In this document: one piece after another, positions 8,481 through 15,420 of the stretch
Layout: each line of letters opens with the position of its first letter
How positions within the stretch are numbered: the first letter of the stretch is position 1
From: Sphingomonadales bacterium 32-65-25
Lineage (GTDB): Bacteria; Pseudomonadota; Alphaproteobacteria; Sphingomonadales; Sphingomonadaceae
Direction of reading: 5' to 3'
DNA: 64,000 bases
NCBI GenBank assembly: GCA_002280855.1
Contig: NCEU01000001.1
Location: forward strand, 62,001 to 126,000
The notes under the pieces: model-generated
What the model saw: the letters and a program-made list of their open reading frames with translations, nothing else
What the model was told of the DNA's origin: nothing
Database searches by the model: none
Program-made: the position numbers and the translations under genes

Positions 8481-8882
8481 ATGAAAATCGCACTGGGTGC
8501 CGTCGCGGCATCAATCCTGATCAGTGGCTGCATGTCGGACATGTCGGACAGGCGGCCACAGCGGCAATGGCGCAATTACGATTACAACCGGCCCGATCCG
8601 CAGTACGGCAACTATGATCCCGGCCGCTATTATAATGATTCACCGCGTCAGCGCGAACGCCGGCTGAGTGCGCGAGACCGCGTTTATCGCGGCCAGGACG
8701 GGCGCTATTACTGCCGCCGCGCCGATGGCAGCACCGGGCTGATCGTGGGCGCAGTGGCTGGCGGTGTGCTGGGCAATGTCATCGCGCCAGGCGGATCCGA
8801 AACGCTGGGCACCATCCTGGGCGCCGTTGCCGGCGGCGTTGCTGGCCGATCGATTGATCGCAACAACGTGCGTTGCCGCTGA
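8481..8882 (+). CDS. Glycine-zipper outer-membrane lipoprotein (17 kDa antigen-like)
   Basis: A small envelope protein of 133 residues. ATG 8481 is chosen because AAGGAG (8468-8473) sits 7 bases upstream; the ATG at 8475 is too close to it. The N-terminus is a lipoprotein signal with lipobox SGCM. A Tyr/Asn/Arg-rich linker follows, then a glycine-zipper hairpin (LIVGAVAGGVLGNVIAPGGS...LGAVAGGVAGRSIDRNN) typical of the Rick_17kDa/Gly-zipper_2TM families. It is likely anchored in the outer membrane. It is first in a same-strand group of five small genes. Confidence 0.75.
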   Translation: MKIALGAVAASILISGCMSDMSDRRPQRQWRNYDYNRPDPQYGNYDPGRYYNDSPRQRERRLSARDRVYRGQDGRYYCRRADGSTGLIVGAVAGGVLGNVIAPGGSETLGTILGAVAGGVAGRSIDRNNVRCR

Positions 8883-8914
8883 TGCTGCCAGGCGACAGCC
8901 CAGGGAGAGTGACC

Positions 8915-9853
8915 ATGTTTCGCCCTTTGATGCTGGCCGCCGGGATAGCGGCCGCGCTCGCGCCGCTGCTGCCGGTGTCGGCCCAGATGCAATATCAGCG
9001 CCGTGACGATGGCCCGCCAGCAGTGGCCGGGCGCGCCACCATGCTGCGCGCCGGGCCCGAACAGGGCTATCCACAAGTGCGTCGCATCGAACAGGGCCAG
9101 CAGGTGCAGCTGTACGGCTGCCTTTCCGATCGCAGCTGGTGCGATGTCCGGTTGGGGCAGGATCGCGGCTGGGTGAGCGGGCCCGATCTTCAGGCCGAAT
9201 TTCGCGGCCGGCGCGACAGCGTGGCCAATCTTTATGGCCAGTTCCAGCTGGGCGATCGCGATTTCCGCATCGGCGATTACTGGGACGACAATTATCGCCA
9301 GCAGCCGTTTTATGCCGATCGGACGCGCTGGGAACAGCAATATGGCGAAAACTATCGCACCAGCTGGGGCCCGCGCCAGAACGGCACCCGCTGGGCCAAT
9401 CGCACCACCGCCGGCGTCATGTTGCGCCAGGCCTGGGTGCGGGCCGGCCCCGATTTGAGCTATCCCCGCGTCGGCCTGGCCCGGGCGCGGAGCCGGGTGA
9501 TCGTCCACGGCTGCCTGCGGGATTGGAGCTGGTGCGACATCAGCAGTCGCGGCGGCAATCGCGCCAGTTTTCGGGGCTGGGTCGTGAGCCAGCATATCGC
9601 CAGCCTGTATCAAGGCCGCCAGCAGCCGCTGAACAGCTTTGCACCGCGCATCGGCATCGGCGTGCTTGGCTTCAACATCAACCGCTACTGGGGCGAAAAT
9701 TACCGCACGCAGCCTTTCTACGGCCAGCGTGACCGCTGGGAGCGCCAGTATCGGCAGAACTACCGCCCGACCTGGGGCACCGGCCCGGAACGTGATGGGC
9801 CGGATCGGGATGACCGGTATCGCGATGGCCAACCCCGTCCGGATGCCGACTGA
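8915..9853 (+). CDS. Secreted protein with two SH3-like domains (internal duplication)
   Basis: An exported protein of 312 residues with a signal peptide ending VSAQM. The mature part is an internal duplication. Each half has a bacterial SH3-like module (LRAGPEQGYPQVRRI...YGCLSDRSWCDV and VRAGPDLSYPRVGLA...HGCLRDWSWCDI) followed by a Tyr/Trp/Arg-rich block (YWDDNYRQQPFY...RWEQQYGENYR and YWGENYRTQPFY...RWERQYRQNYR). SH3_3 domains often bind peptidoglycan or proteins in the periplasm. A Shine-Dalgarno GGGAGAG precedes ATG 8915. Exact function is unknown. Confidence 0.75.
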   Translation: MFRPLMLAAGIAAALAPLLPVSAQMQYQRRDDGPPAVAGRATMLRAGPEQGYPQVRRIEQGQQVQLYGCLSDRSWCDVRLGQDRGWVSGPDLQAEFRGRRDSVANLYGQFQLGDRDFRIGDYWDDNYRQQPFYADRTRWEQQYGENYRTSWGPRQNGTRWANRTTAGVMLRQAWVRAGPDLSYPRVGLARARSRVIVHGCLRDWSWCDISSRGGNRASFRGWVVSQHIASLYQGRQQPLNSFAPRIGIGVLGFNINRYWGENYRTQPFYGQRDRWERQYRQNYRPTWGTGPERDGPDRDDRYRDGQPRPDAD

Positions 9854-9885
9854 CGCCACCTCGTTTGCACGAAGGGAGAACTGCA

Positions 9886-10032
9886 ATGCTGTACGGTCTG
9901 ATCCTTGTTCTGGTGGTGTTGTGGGCCCTTGGCCTCGCCACCTCGTACACGCTTGGCGGTCTCATCCACATCCTGCTCGTGGTCGCGCTGGTCATCTTCG
10001 TGATGAACCTGATCAGCGGCCGCCGCGCCTGA
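9886..10032 (+). CDS. Lmo0937-like small membrane protein
   Basis: A 48-residue protein starting MLYGLILVLVVLWALGLATS, with two predicted transmembrane segments around the conserved GGLIHILLVVALVIF and ending SGRRA. This matches the widespread Lmo0937/DUF5670 family of tiny two-helix membrane proteins. GAAGGGAGAA lies just upstream of ATG 9886 as ribosome binding site. The family is frequently seen among stress-induced genes; function is unknown. Confidence 0.75.
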   Translation: MLYGLILVLVVLWALGLATSYTLGGLIHILLVVALVIFVMNLISGRRA

Positions 10033-10066
10033 TCATCCGGCCAGTGCCCAACCGAAAGGACCCACC

Positions 10067-10366
10067 ATGATGACCCGAACCTGCCAGGCAAAAATCCAGT
10101 TCCTGCATCCTTTCCGGTTGCCGGGGCTGGACGAGCCGCAGCCTGCCGGCACCTACCGGCTGATCACCGATGAGGAGGAGCTGTGCGGACTCAGTTTCAC
10201 CACCTACCGCACCGTGCTGGCGCAGCTGCAGGTGCCGGCATTGGGCCGGCCCGCGCTTTGCACCCGGATGGTGCCGATCGACCTTGATGAGCTTGATGCC
10301 TGCATTTGCGCCGATCGCCAGGCCGCTGCCGACGACGTGCCGCGCATGGCCGCCCCCGTCGCCTGA
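10067..10366 (+). CDS. Conserved hypothetical protein
   Basis: A 99-residue soluble protein with no signal peptide. It has the recognisable block FLHPFRLPGLDEPQPAGTY followed by DEEELCGLSF, a pattern shared by small hypothetical proteins in sphingomonads and rhizobia. No catalytic motif is visible. The spacing (34 bases after the Lmo0937-like gene) and shared orientation suggest co-transcription with the preceding small stress/envelope genes. Confidence 0.65.
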   Translation: MMTRTCQAKIQFLHPFRLPGLDEPQPAGTYRLITDEEELCGLSFTTYRTVLAQLQVPALGRPALCTRMVPIDLDELDACICADRQAAADDVPRMAAPVA

Positions 10367-10391
10367 AAACGACACACCTGCGCCCGGCGAT

Positions 10392-10416
10392 GGAACCTTT
10401 CCCGTTGCCTTGCGTT
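10392..10416 (+). promoter_or_regulatory. EcfG-type promoter upstream of a stress lipoprotein
   Basis: GGAAC at 10392-10396 and CGTT at 10413-10416 with a 16-base spacer: an exact match to the alphaproteobacterial general stress promoter. The expected transcript would begin about 30 bases before ATG 10453. Confidence 0.75.
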
Positions 10417-10452
10417 TCTTGTCTACCGACTGTCCAACAGGAGTATATTTCC

Positions 10453-10767
10453 ATGCGATTGAAACCGACCCCGCTGCTGCTGATGGTAGCCGCCGCCATG
10501 ACCCTGGCCGCCTGCGATAAGAAGACCACCGATGCCCAGGCCGATGCCGTGCGCAACACCAGCGACGCTGCTGCCGCCGACATCGAAAACAAGGCCGATA
10601 CGGTTGAGAACAGGGGCGAAGCCAATGCTGACGCCATGCGCGAAGGCGCCGATGCGGTGCGTGACCGCGGCGAGACCAAGGCCGATGCCATTGAAGAGGG
10701 CACGGTGGGCGCCACCACCAAGACTGATCAGCTGACCACCACGACGCAGCCCACCGAACCGAAGTAA
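10453..10767 (+). CDS. Small helical lipoprotein, probable general stress gene
   Basis: A 104-residue predicted lipoprotein: signal MRLKPTPLLLMVAAAMT with lipobox LAAC, then a charged Ala/Glu/Asp helix with a repeating pattern (ADAVRN, ADIENKADTVENRGEANADAMREGADAVRDRGETKADA) that suggests a coiled coil. AGGAG precedes ATG 10453. An exact EcfG-type promoter lies upstream and a strong terminator downstream, so it is probably a single-gene unit of the stress regulon. It resembles Ala-rich stress lipoproteins near phyR loci; function is unknown. Confidence 0.8.
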   Translation: MRLKPTPLLLMVAAAMTLAACDKKTTDAQADAVRNTSDAAAADIENKADTVENRGEANADAMREGADAVRDRGETKADAIEEGTVGATTKTDQLTTTTQPTEPK

Positions 10768-10792
10768 CAGCCAGTTCCTGGACGGGAGGAAG

Positions 10793-10825
10793 GGGCACCG
10801 GATCGCATTGATCCGGTGCCCTTTT
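10793..10825. terminator. Bidirectional terminator between stress lipoprotein and sigma factor gene
   Basis: A 12-bp stem (GGGCACCGGATC / GATCCGGTGCCC), loop GCATT, then TTTT. It lies between the convergent 3' ends at 10767 and 10839. Confidence 0.85.
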
Positions 10826-10838
10826 CCCGTTCAGGCGA

Positions 10839-11543
10839 TCAGCGCGACGCTGTCAGTTGCTGCGCCTGGCGCATGATCTGATCCAGCGCACCCAGCGCGC
10901 CCGCCGGGCCATCGGCGCGTGATTGCGCCAATTGGCGGGCAACCCGGCTTTTCACCGTGCCCACCGCACAGTTGCTGATCGCCGCCACTTCCTCGCAGCT
11001 CATCCCGCTGGCACCGATCAGGATCAGCGCCTCGCGCTGCGGGGCCGGCAGTTGCATCAACGCGCGCTGCATGTCGGCAAGAGCGACATGGCCTTCCTGG
11101 GCTGGCGGCACCGCCAGCAACAGATCGGCGCCATGTTCATCCCACTCGCCCTTGAAGCGGGCGCGGCGGGCAATCGAGAAATAGGCGTTGCGCAGGATGA
11201 CATGCGTCCAGGCCCGCATGCTGGATCCGGCGACAAAGCGATCGCGCGCCATCCAGGCCTTCAACATGGTTTCCTGCACCAGATCGTCGGCCAGATCGGC
11301 GTTCCCCGACAATGACCGGCCATAGGCGCGCAAGTGCGGAATGGCGGCGGCAAGATCGGCTTTGAAGCGATCTTCGGCAGGCGGCGCTTCCGCATCGCCA
11401 AGTTGATCCAGCAGTGCCTGCAGGCGCGGTGGCAGCGGGGCGGCGGCGACCGTGGCAAAGGCGAGGCGCAGCGCGGCGCCCAGATCGCGCAACGCCGGGG
11501 TTGCGCTGGCGGGCAGGGGGCGCAGATCTGATACGGTCATCAT
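10839..11543 (-). CDS. ecfG: EcfG-family sigma factor with N-terminal NepR-like anti-sigma segment (apparent fusion)
   Basis: The C-terminal ~180 residues are a typical EcfG sigma factor: sigma2 (HLRAYGRSLSG...ADDLVQETMLKAWMARD) and sigma4 (MQLPAPQREALILIGASGMSCEEVAAI...AVGTVKSRVAR). The first ~50 residues are not sigma-like. LGAALRLAFATVAAAPLPPRLQALLDQLG follows the NepR pattern (two helices joined by PLP/PVP, ending LLxxL). NepR is the anti-sigma factor that holds EcfG until phosphorylated PhyR binds it. No separate nepR gene is visible. ATG 11543 has GGAG upstream. The gene lies directly downstream of phyR. The sigma assignment is firm; the NepR fusion is inference from pattern. Confidence 0.85.
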   Translation of the reverse strand: MMTVSDLRPLPASATPALRDLGAALRLAFATVAAAPLPPRLQALLDQLGDAEAPPAEDRFKADLAAAIPHLRAYGRSLSGNADLADDLVQETMLKAWMARDRFVAGSSMRAWTHVILRNAYFSIARRARFKGEWDEHGADLLLAVPPAQEGHVALADMQRALMQLPAPQREALILIGASGMSCEEVAAISNCAVGTVKSRVARQLAQSRADGPAGALGALDQIMRQAQQLTASR

Positions 11544-11604
11544 CGGGCTCCACTGCTTCTCATGTGGCCCCATACGCGCCAGCGGCGACAAGGTTCCCCT
11601 GCCG

Positions 11605-12402
11605 TCACCCCTGCGGCAATGCCGTCGATCCAAAGAACAGCGCCTGCGCAATGGCGGCCTGCACGCTGGCCACGGCAAAGGGCTTGGTGATCAGGAATGT
11701 GGGTTCTGGCCGCTGACCGGTAAGCAGCAGTTCCGGAAAGCCGGTGATGAAGATCGCCGGCACGGCCTGCCGGGCCAGGATGTGCCGCACGGCATCGATG
11801 CCGCTGCTGCCATCGCGCAACTGGATATCGGCCAGCACCAGGCCGGGCGCATCGTCGGCCACCAGTGCCAGCGCTTCGGCCCGTGTGGCGGCGATGCCGG
11901 AAACGCTGTGGCCCAGATCGGTGACAATGGCTTCGATATCCATCGCGATGATCGGTTCATCCTCGATGATCAACACGCGCGCGCGGGTCTGGCGGGCGAT
12001 ATCGGCCAGTGCGGCACTGGTCAGCGCGTGGACCTGTGGCAGCGGGCAACTGATCAGGACGGCAATATCGGCCGGGGCGAATCCCTCCATCGCACCCAGC
12101 AGCAACGCCTGGCGCGACAGCGGTGCCAGCCCGGCCAACCGCGCCGCCGCAATGCCGGCGGCGCCATCGCTGGCAGCGGCCGGCACCGTTTCGGGCGAAG
12201 CCGCTGCGGCGTGTTGGATCTGAAAGGCCCTGAACAGGCCCATTCGCGCTGAAAGGCCGGCCGGCAGCGCGGCACGATCTGCCACCAGCGCTGCCAGCGT
12301 GGCCGCCACCAGCGCGTCACCGGCTGGCTGCGATCCGACGAGCGCGCGGGCATAGCGGCGCAGGCCGGGCAGATGGGGGGAAAGGCGGGCAGCAAGGGTC
12401 AC
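11605..12402 (-). CDS. phyR: PhyR, general stress response anti-anti-sigma regulator
   Basis: PhyR has a sigma-like output domain and a receiver. Here residues ~1-140 are the ECF-like domain (LAARLSPHLPGLRRYARALVGSQ...LAPLSRQALLLGAMEGFAPADIAVL) and ~145-260 the receiver (VLIIEDEPIIAMDIEAI, phosphorylation Asp in LVLADIQL, ITGFPELL, Lys in ITKPF). When phosphorylated it sequesters NepR and frees EcfG. GTG 12402 gives 265 residues, the normal length; the in-frame extension upstream is not PhyR-like. It is followed after 61 bases by the sigma gene. The 232-base divergent region 12403-12634 shows no recognisable EcfG promoter. Confidence 0.92.
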   Translation of the reverse strand: MTLAARLSPHLPGLRRYARALVGSQPAGDALVAATLAALVADRAALPAGLSARMGLFRAFQIQHAAAASPETVPAAASDGAAGIAAARLAGLAPLSRQALLLGAMEGFAPADIAVLISCPLPQVHALTSAALADIARQTRARVLIIEDEPIIAMDIEAIVTDLGHSVSGIAATRAEALALVADDAPGLVLADIQLRDGSSGIDAVRHILARQAVPAIFITGFPELLLTGQRPEPTFLITKPFAVASVQAAIAQALFFGSTALPQG

Positions 12403-12634
12403 AATGATGTGCTTTCGGGGCAAAGGGGCTGGCAGGCGGCAGGGTTGGCGTTCACGCCCGCTGCGCGCCGGAAATCGTGTGGGTGATGCAGCCGCGGGCG
12501 CTGCCGCTCCTCGGCTGGCTGCCCGCAATAGAGACGGTCGAAAAGCGGAGGCTGCAGGCGATTTCTGCCGCTTCGATTAACCTGTACACGTTAACATCAT
12601 TTCGCGTCCACGTCACCTTGGTGCATAATGCGTA

Positions 12635-13318
12635 ATGATTAACGCCGCTGACCGCTCCCCTCTGTCATCATCGGCCACGCCGGCGGAGACGGGCGCGGCC
12701 GATCTGGCGGCGGCGCTGGCCGAGCAGGAGCGGTTGCGGCGTGATCTGCATCACCAGGTCACCAACAGCCTGCAGATCATTGCCAGCCTGGTGGCACTCC
12801 AGGCGCGGGACAGTGCCTCGGCCGCCGTGCGTCGGCTGCACGACGTGGTCCAGGCCCAGATCCAGACACTCACGCTGGTGCAACGCTGGCAATATCGGGG
12901 CGACGCCCACGCGTGTGTCGATCTGGCCGGGATGCTGGCCGAACTCTGTGCCGCGCTCGAAGCCGGGCTGGTTTCGGTGCGTCATGACAGGGTGACGGTC
13001 GCTTGCACTGCGGCCGCTTTGCCGCTGGCGCCGGGGCTGGCGATACCGGTTGGTTTCCTGATCACCGAACTGGCCCTGCTGGCCGGCCAACTGGCACCAC
13101 CCGGCCGGCTGCACCTGGCGGTGGCCGCGGCGCCAGCGGCCGCCGGCATCAGTCTGACGGTCCACTCCGGCGCCTTTGCTGGCTGCGATGCGCTGGCGGG
13201 TTCAGATACGGCGACGGCGCGGATCATCCGCGCCATGGCCCAGCAGTTGGGTGGCGAGCTGCAGCATGATGCGGTGGCAGGATGTTACGCGATCGGCTTT
13301 GCCGGCGCATCCGGCTGA
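12635..13318 (+). CDS. HisKA_2-type histidine kinase-like protein with degenerate ATPase domain
   Basis: A 227-residue cytoplasmic protein divergent from phyR. The DHp half has the HisKA_2 signature ERLRRDLHHQVTNSLQIIASLV, with the second His the likely phospho-site. The C-terminal half keeps the length of a HATPase_c domain but has lost its ATP-binding boxes. The N box is FLITELALLAGQ without Asn, the DxGxG box is replaced by VHSGAFAG, and the GLGL lid is absent. It therefore probably cannot autophosphorylate. By family and position it may act as a phosphotransfer protein or as a PhyR phosphatase like PhyP of Sphingomonas (inference). Confidence 0.75.
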   Translation: MINAADRSPLSSSATPAETGAADLAAALAEQERLRRDLHHQVTNSLQIIASLVALQARDSASAAVRRLHDVVQAQIQTLTLVQRWQYRGDAHACVDLAGMLAELCAALEAGLVSVRHDRVTVACTAAALPLAPGLAIPVGFLITELALLAGQLAPPGRLHLAVAAAPAAAGISLTVHSGAFAGCDALAGSDTATARIIRAMAQQLGGELQHDAVAGCYAIGFAGASG

Positions 13319-13563
13319 GGCGGCGCCGTTGCCGCTTCCAGGCTGGCCTGGGCGGCAATCACCCGATCCAGCATCTGCACGTCGCGATCCGTGCGGGTGG
13401 GCGACGGGCTGGCCATGCCTTCGTCGCTGGCGGTGCTGCGATCGCCCAGATCCAGCGCCCATTCGTCCAGCAATTCCGCTTTTTGCGCTGGCGACAGGCG
13501 GGCATCATCCAGCACTGCCTGTGGGTGGGGGTAGCGGGTTGCGGGGTTGTGGCGCGGCGGCAT
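13285..13563 (-). CDS. Small conserved hypothetical protein (PxAVLDD family)
   Basis: A 92-residue hydrophilic protein with the motif YPHPQAVLDDARLSPAQKAELLDEWALD. This resembles the short sphingomonad/rhizobial family with a PxAVLDDpxLSxxxKxxxLxxWaxD pattern. No signal peptide or catalytic motif is visible. It follows the single-domain response regulator by 11 bases on the same strand, so it is probably co-transcribed. Its 3' end overlaps the convergent kinase-like gene by 34 bases. Confidence 0.65.
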   Translation of the reverse strand: MPPRHNPATRYPHPQAVLDDARLSPAQKAELLDEWALDLGDRSTASDEGMASPSPTRTDRDVQMLDRVIAAQASLEAATAPPQPDAPAKPIA

Positions 13564-13574
13564 CGGCGGGAACC

Positions 13575-13967
13575 TCAGATTGACTGGGGGCTGGCTGCAG
13601 AGGGCAGCAGCGTGTTGATCATCTGTTCGACGCCCGCCAGCCGGAACGGCTTGCGCAGGATGGGCGCACCGGAAAATCGGGCTGGCAACACGCGATCAAG
13701 GCTGTGGCCGGTGGTGAAGGCAAAGGGAATGCCGCGCTGTTGCAGCAGCTCCGCGATGTCCCAGCTCTGGCTGTCGCCAATCTCCACATCCAGCAGGGCG
13801 GCATCAATGGGCTCGGCCCGGGCCAGGCGCAGGCCATCGGCCAGCGTGACGGCCGGACCCACCAATGCCCACCCAAGACTGTCGCACATGTCCTGCAGGG
13901 CCAGTGTGAGGAAGATCGAATCTTCCACGATCAGGATGCGCGGGGGGATCGGGGCCGGCGGCATCAT
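13575..13967 (-). CDS. Single-domain response regulator, FAT-GUY-like
   Basis: A 130-residue stand-alone receiver: ILIVEDSIFLTLALQDM (acidic pocket), AALLDVEIGDS (phosphorylation Asp), RGIPFAFTTGHS and ILRKPFRL (conserved Lys-Pro). PFAFTTGH is a variant of the PFxFATGGY motif that defines FAT GUY response regulators. One of these (SdrG in Sphingomonas) feeds the PhyR/EcfG general stress pathway. Its position beside phyR and the kinase-like gene supports the same role here (inference). A promoter was not identified. Confidence 0.82.
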   Translation of the reverse strand: MMPPAPIPPRILIVEDSIFLTLALQDMCDSLGWALVGPAVTLADGLRLARAEPIDAALLDVEIGDSQSWDIAELLQQRGIPFAFTTGHSLDRVLPARFSGAPILRKPFRLAGVEQMINTLLPSAASPQSI

Positions 13968-14028
13968 CGTTTCCCGCCGGCGGGATGCCGGCTTGGCGGC
14001 TTATACAGGATTTCGCCGTACAGCGTGC

Positions 14029-14050
14029 GGGGCCGGCAGACGCCGGCCCC
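14029..14050 (-). terminator. Hairpin downstream of the OmpA-family gene
   Basis: A perfect 9-bp stem GGGGCCGGC / GCCGGCCCC with a 4-base loop, 8 bases after the stop of the minus-strand gene. No T-run is present. Confidence 0.5.
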
Positions 14051-14057
14051 GATGCCA

Positions 14058-15200
14058 TCAGCGCGGTTGAATGCTGATTTCGACACGACGGTTCTGCGGT
14101 TCGCGCTGGCCATCGACGGTATCGACCAGGCTGCGATCCTCGCCGAACGACTGGACGGCGATGCGGGCGCGATCAACGCCCAGTGTTTCCAGTTCGCGCT
14201 GCACGGCGCGAGCGCGTTTCAAGCCCAGCGCCTGGTTGTACGGCCCGGTGCCAGACCGATCGGCGTGGCCCGAAACATCCATCCGCGTCATACCCTGTTG
14301 GCGGGCGGGATCGACGGCCTGGGCGATCAGTTGCCGGGCTTCGGCCGACAGTTCGGACGAATCCCAATCAAAGAACAGCATGATTGGCCCGGCGGTCACC
14401 GGCGCTGCCGGTTCGACCATCGGGGCTGGCGGCGGCGGCGGTGGCGGCGGTGGCGGCGGGGCTTCGGGCACGACCATCGGGGCGACTGGTTTTGGAGCCG
14501 GCGCGGCGGCGCGGCGTTCGCCGAAATTGAAGTTGAGACCCACCAGGATCGTGTGGGAATCATTGCGCATCGTCACGCGCTGCCCGGCGGTATCGGTGAA
14601 ATTGGCGCGGTTGGGCCGCAGATAGCGATAGTCCACGGCAAGATCGACTCCGGGGCTGAGCGCAACGCGCGCACCGGCAAGGGCATTCCAGGCGAAGACC
14701 CAGTCATTGTTGCTCAGGAACGGAATCGCGCCCTGCGTGAGACGGACATTATGGGCACTCACCCGCGCCGCACCGGCACCGGCGCCCGCCGAAACGGAAA
14801 AGCCGTCGCTGTTGATCACATCGAACAGGGCATTGCCCATGATCGTCCAGTTGCGGATCTGGCCGTCGGGATCATTGTAGCGGCCGGCTTCGCCCAGTGC
14901 CGTGGTCGAACCCAGATCGATCGTTTTCAGGCCGGTTTGGTGATAGCCCACATCCACTTCGGTGCGCAGCCGGCCGAAATCGTAACCGAGGCGTGCGGCG
15001 GCAGCCCAACCCAGTTTCTCGGTGGTGGTGAAATCGGGGCGGGTTGGTTGAGTGCCATAGAAAGTGCGGTCGCTGGGGAGGACCACGCCGCCGCGGAGGC
15101 CGATGTACCAATTGTTGTCGCGGGCCTGGGCGGCGGTTGCGGTCATGGTGAGCGCCAGCAGGCTCAATGCGGCCAGTCGGGCCGGGCGGGTGATCGTCAT
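14058..15200 (-). CDS. OmpA family outer-membrane protein
   Basis: A 380-residue outer-membrane protein. It has a signal peptide ending AAQARD, an OmpA-like eight-strand beta-barrel (WYIGLRGGVVLPSDRT ... HTILVGLNFNFGERR, ~25-245), a proline-rich hinge with an uninterrupted run of 11 prolines, and a C-terminal OmpA peptidoglycan-binding domain (FFDWDSSELSAEARQLI...VSGHADRSGTGPYNQALGLKRARAV...ENRRVEI-like end). It tethers the outer membrane to peptidoglycan. Its ATG overlaps the stop of the entericidin gene (ATGA), so it should be translated from the same mRNA, which starts at a candidate EcfG promoter. Confidence 0.92.
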   Translation of the reverse strand: MTITRPARLAALSLLALTMTATAAQARDNNWYIGLRGGVVLPSDRTFYGTQPTRPDFTTTEKLGWAAAARLGYDFGRLRTEVDVGYHQTGLKTIDLGSTTALGEAGRYNDPDGQIRNWTIMGNALFDVINSDGFSVSAGAGAGAARVSAHNVRLTQGAIPFLSNNDWVFAWNALAGARVALSPGVDLAVDYRYLRPNRANFTDTAGQRVTMRNDSHTILVGLNFNFGERRAAAPAPKPVAPMVVPEAPPPPPPPPPPPAPMVEPAAPVTAGPIMLFFDWDSSELSAEARQLIAQAVDPARQQGMTRMDVSGHADRSGTGPYNQALGLKRARAVQRELETLGVDRARIAVQSFGEDRSLVDTVDGQREPQNRRVEISIQPR

Positions 15201-15337
15201 TTCTTTGCGTCCTCAGCGGTTTTGGTGATGGCCTTGCCGGCGGACTGGATGTCCTTGCCGGCGCCGGCGGTGGTGGAACAGCCGCTCGCCAGCACGGCGA
15301 TGGCCGTGCAGGCCGCGATTATGATCGTCGATGTCAT
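15197..15337 (-). CDS. Entericidin A/B family lipoprotein
   Basis: A 46-residue lipoprotein: MTSTIIIAACTAIAVLASGC (lipobox ASGC) followed by STTAGAGKDIQSAGKAITKTAEDAKK, the entericidin pattern of a short amphipathic helix. AAGGAA precedes ATG 15337. The stop overlaps the start of the ompA-like gene by 4 bases. A candidate EcfG promoter lies about 45 bases upstream. Many such small lipoproteins are stress-induced in alphaproteobacteria; precise function is unknown. Confidence 0.85.
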   Translation of the reverse strand: MTSTIIIAACTAIAVLASGCSTTAGAGKDIQSAGKAITKTAEDAKK

Positions 15338-15381
15338 GGGGCGTTTCCTTGCCGCTTCAGGATGGGCAGCTTCAGGAGGGT

Positions 15382-15406
15382 TACGCGCCAAGCCCGCAAA
15401 GGTTCC
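15382..15406 (-). promoter_or_regulatory. Candidate EcfG promoter upstream of entericidin-ompA
   Basis: On the minus strand GGAAC (15402-15406) is followed after 16 bases by CGTA (15382-15385). This matches the EcfG pattern with one difference at the last -10 base. The distance to ATG 15337 fits a normal leader. Confidence 0.55.
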
Positions 15407-15420
15407 CAAACAGAATGGCT

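Noticed and set aside
8708..9886. A 392-codon minus-strand frame opposite the SH3-like gene
   Set aside because: Repetitive Ala/Ile/Pro composition and exact overlap with well-supported plus-strand genes having ribosome binding sites and signal peptides.
12403..12528. N-terminal extension of PhyR to an ATG at 12528
   Set aside because: The added 42 residues are Arg/Ala/Pro-rich and unlike PhyR; the GTG at 12402 gives the normal family length.
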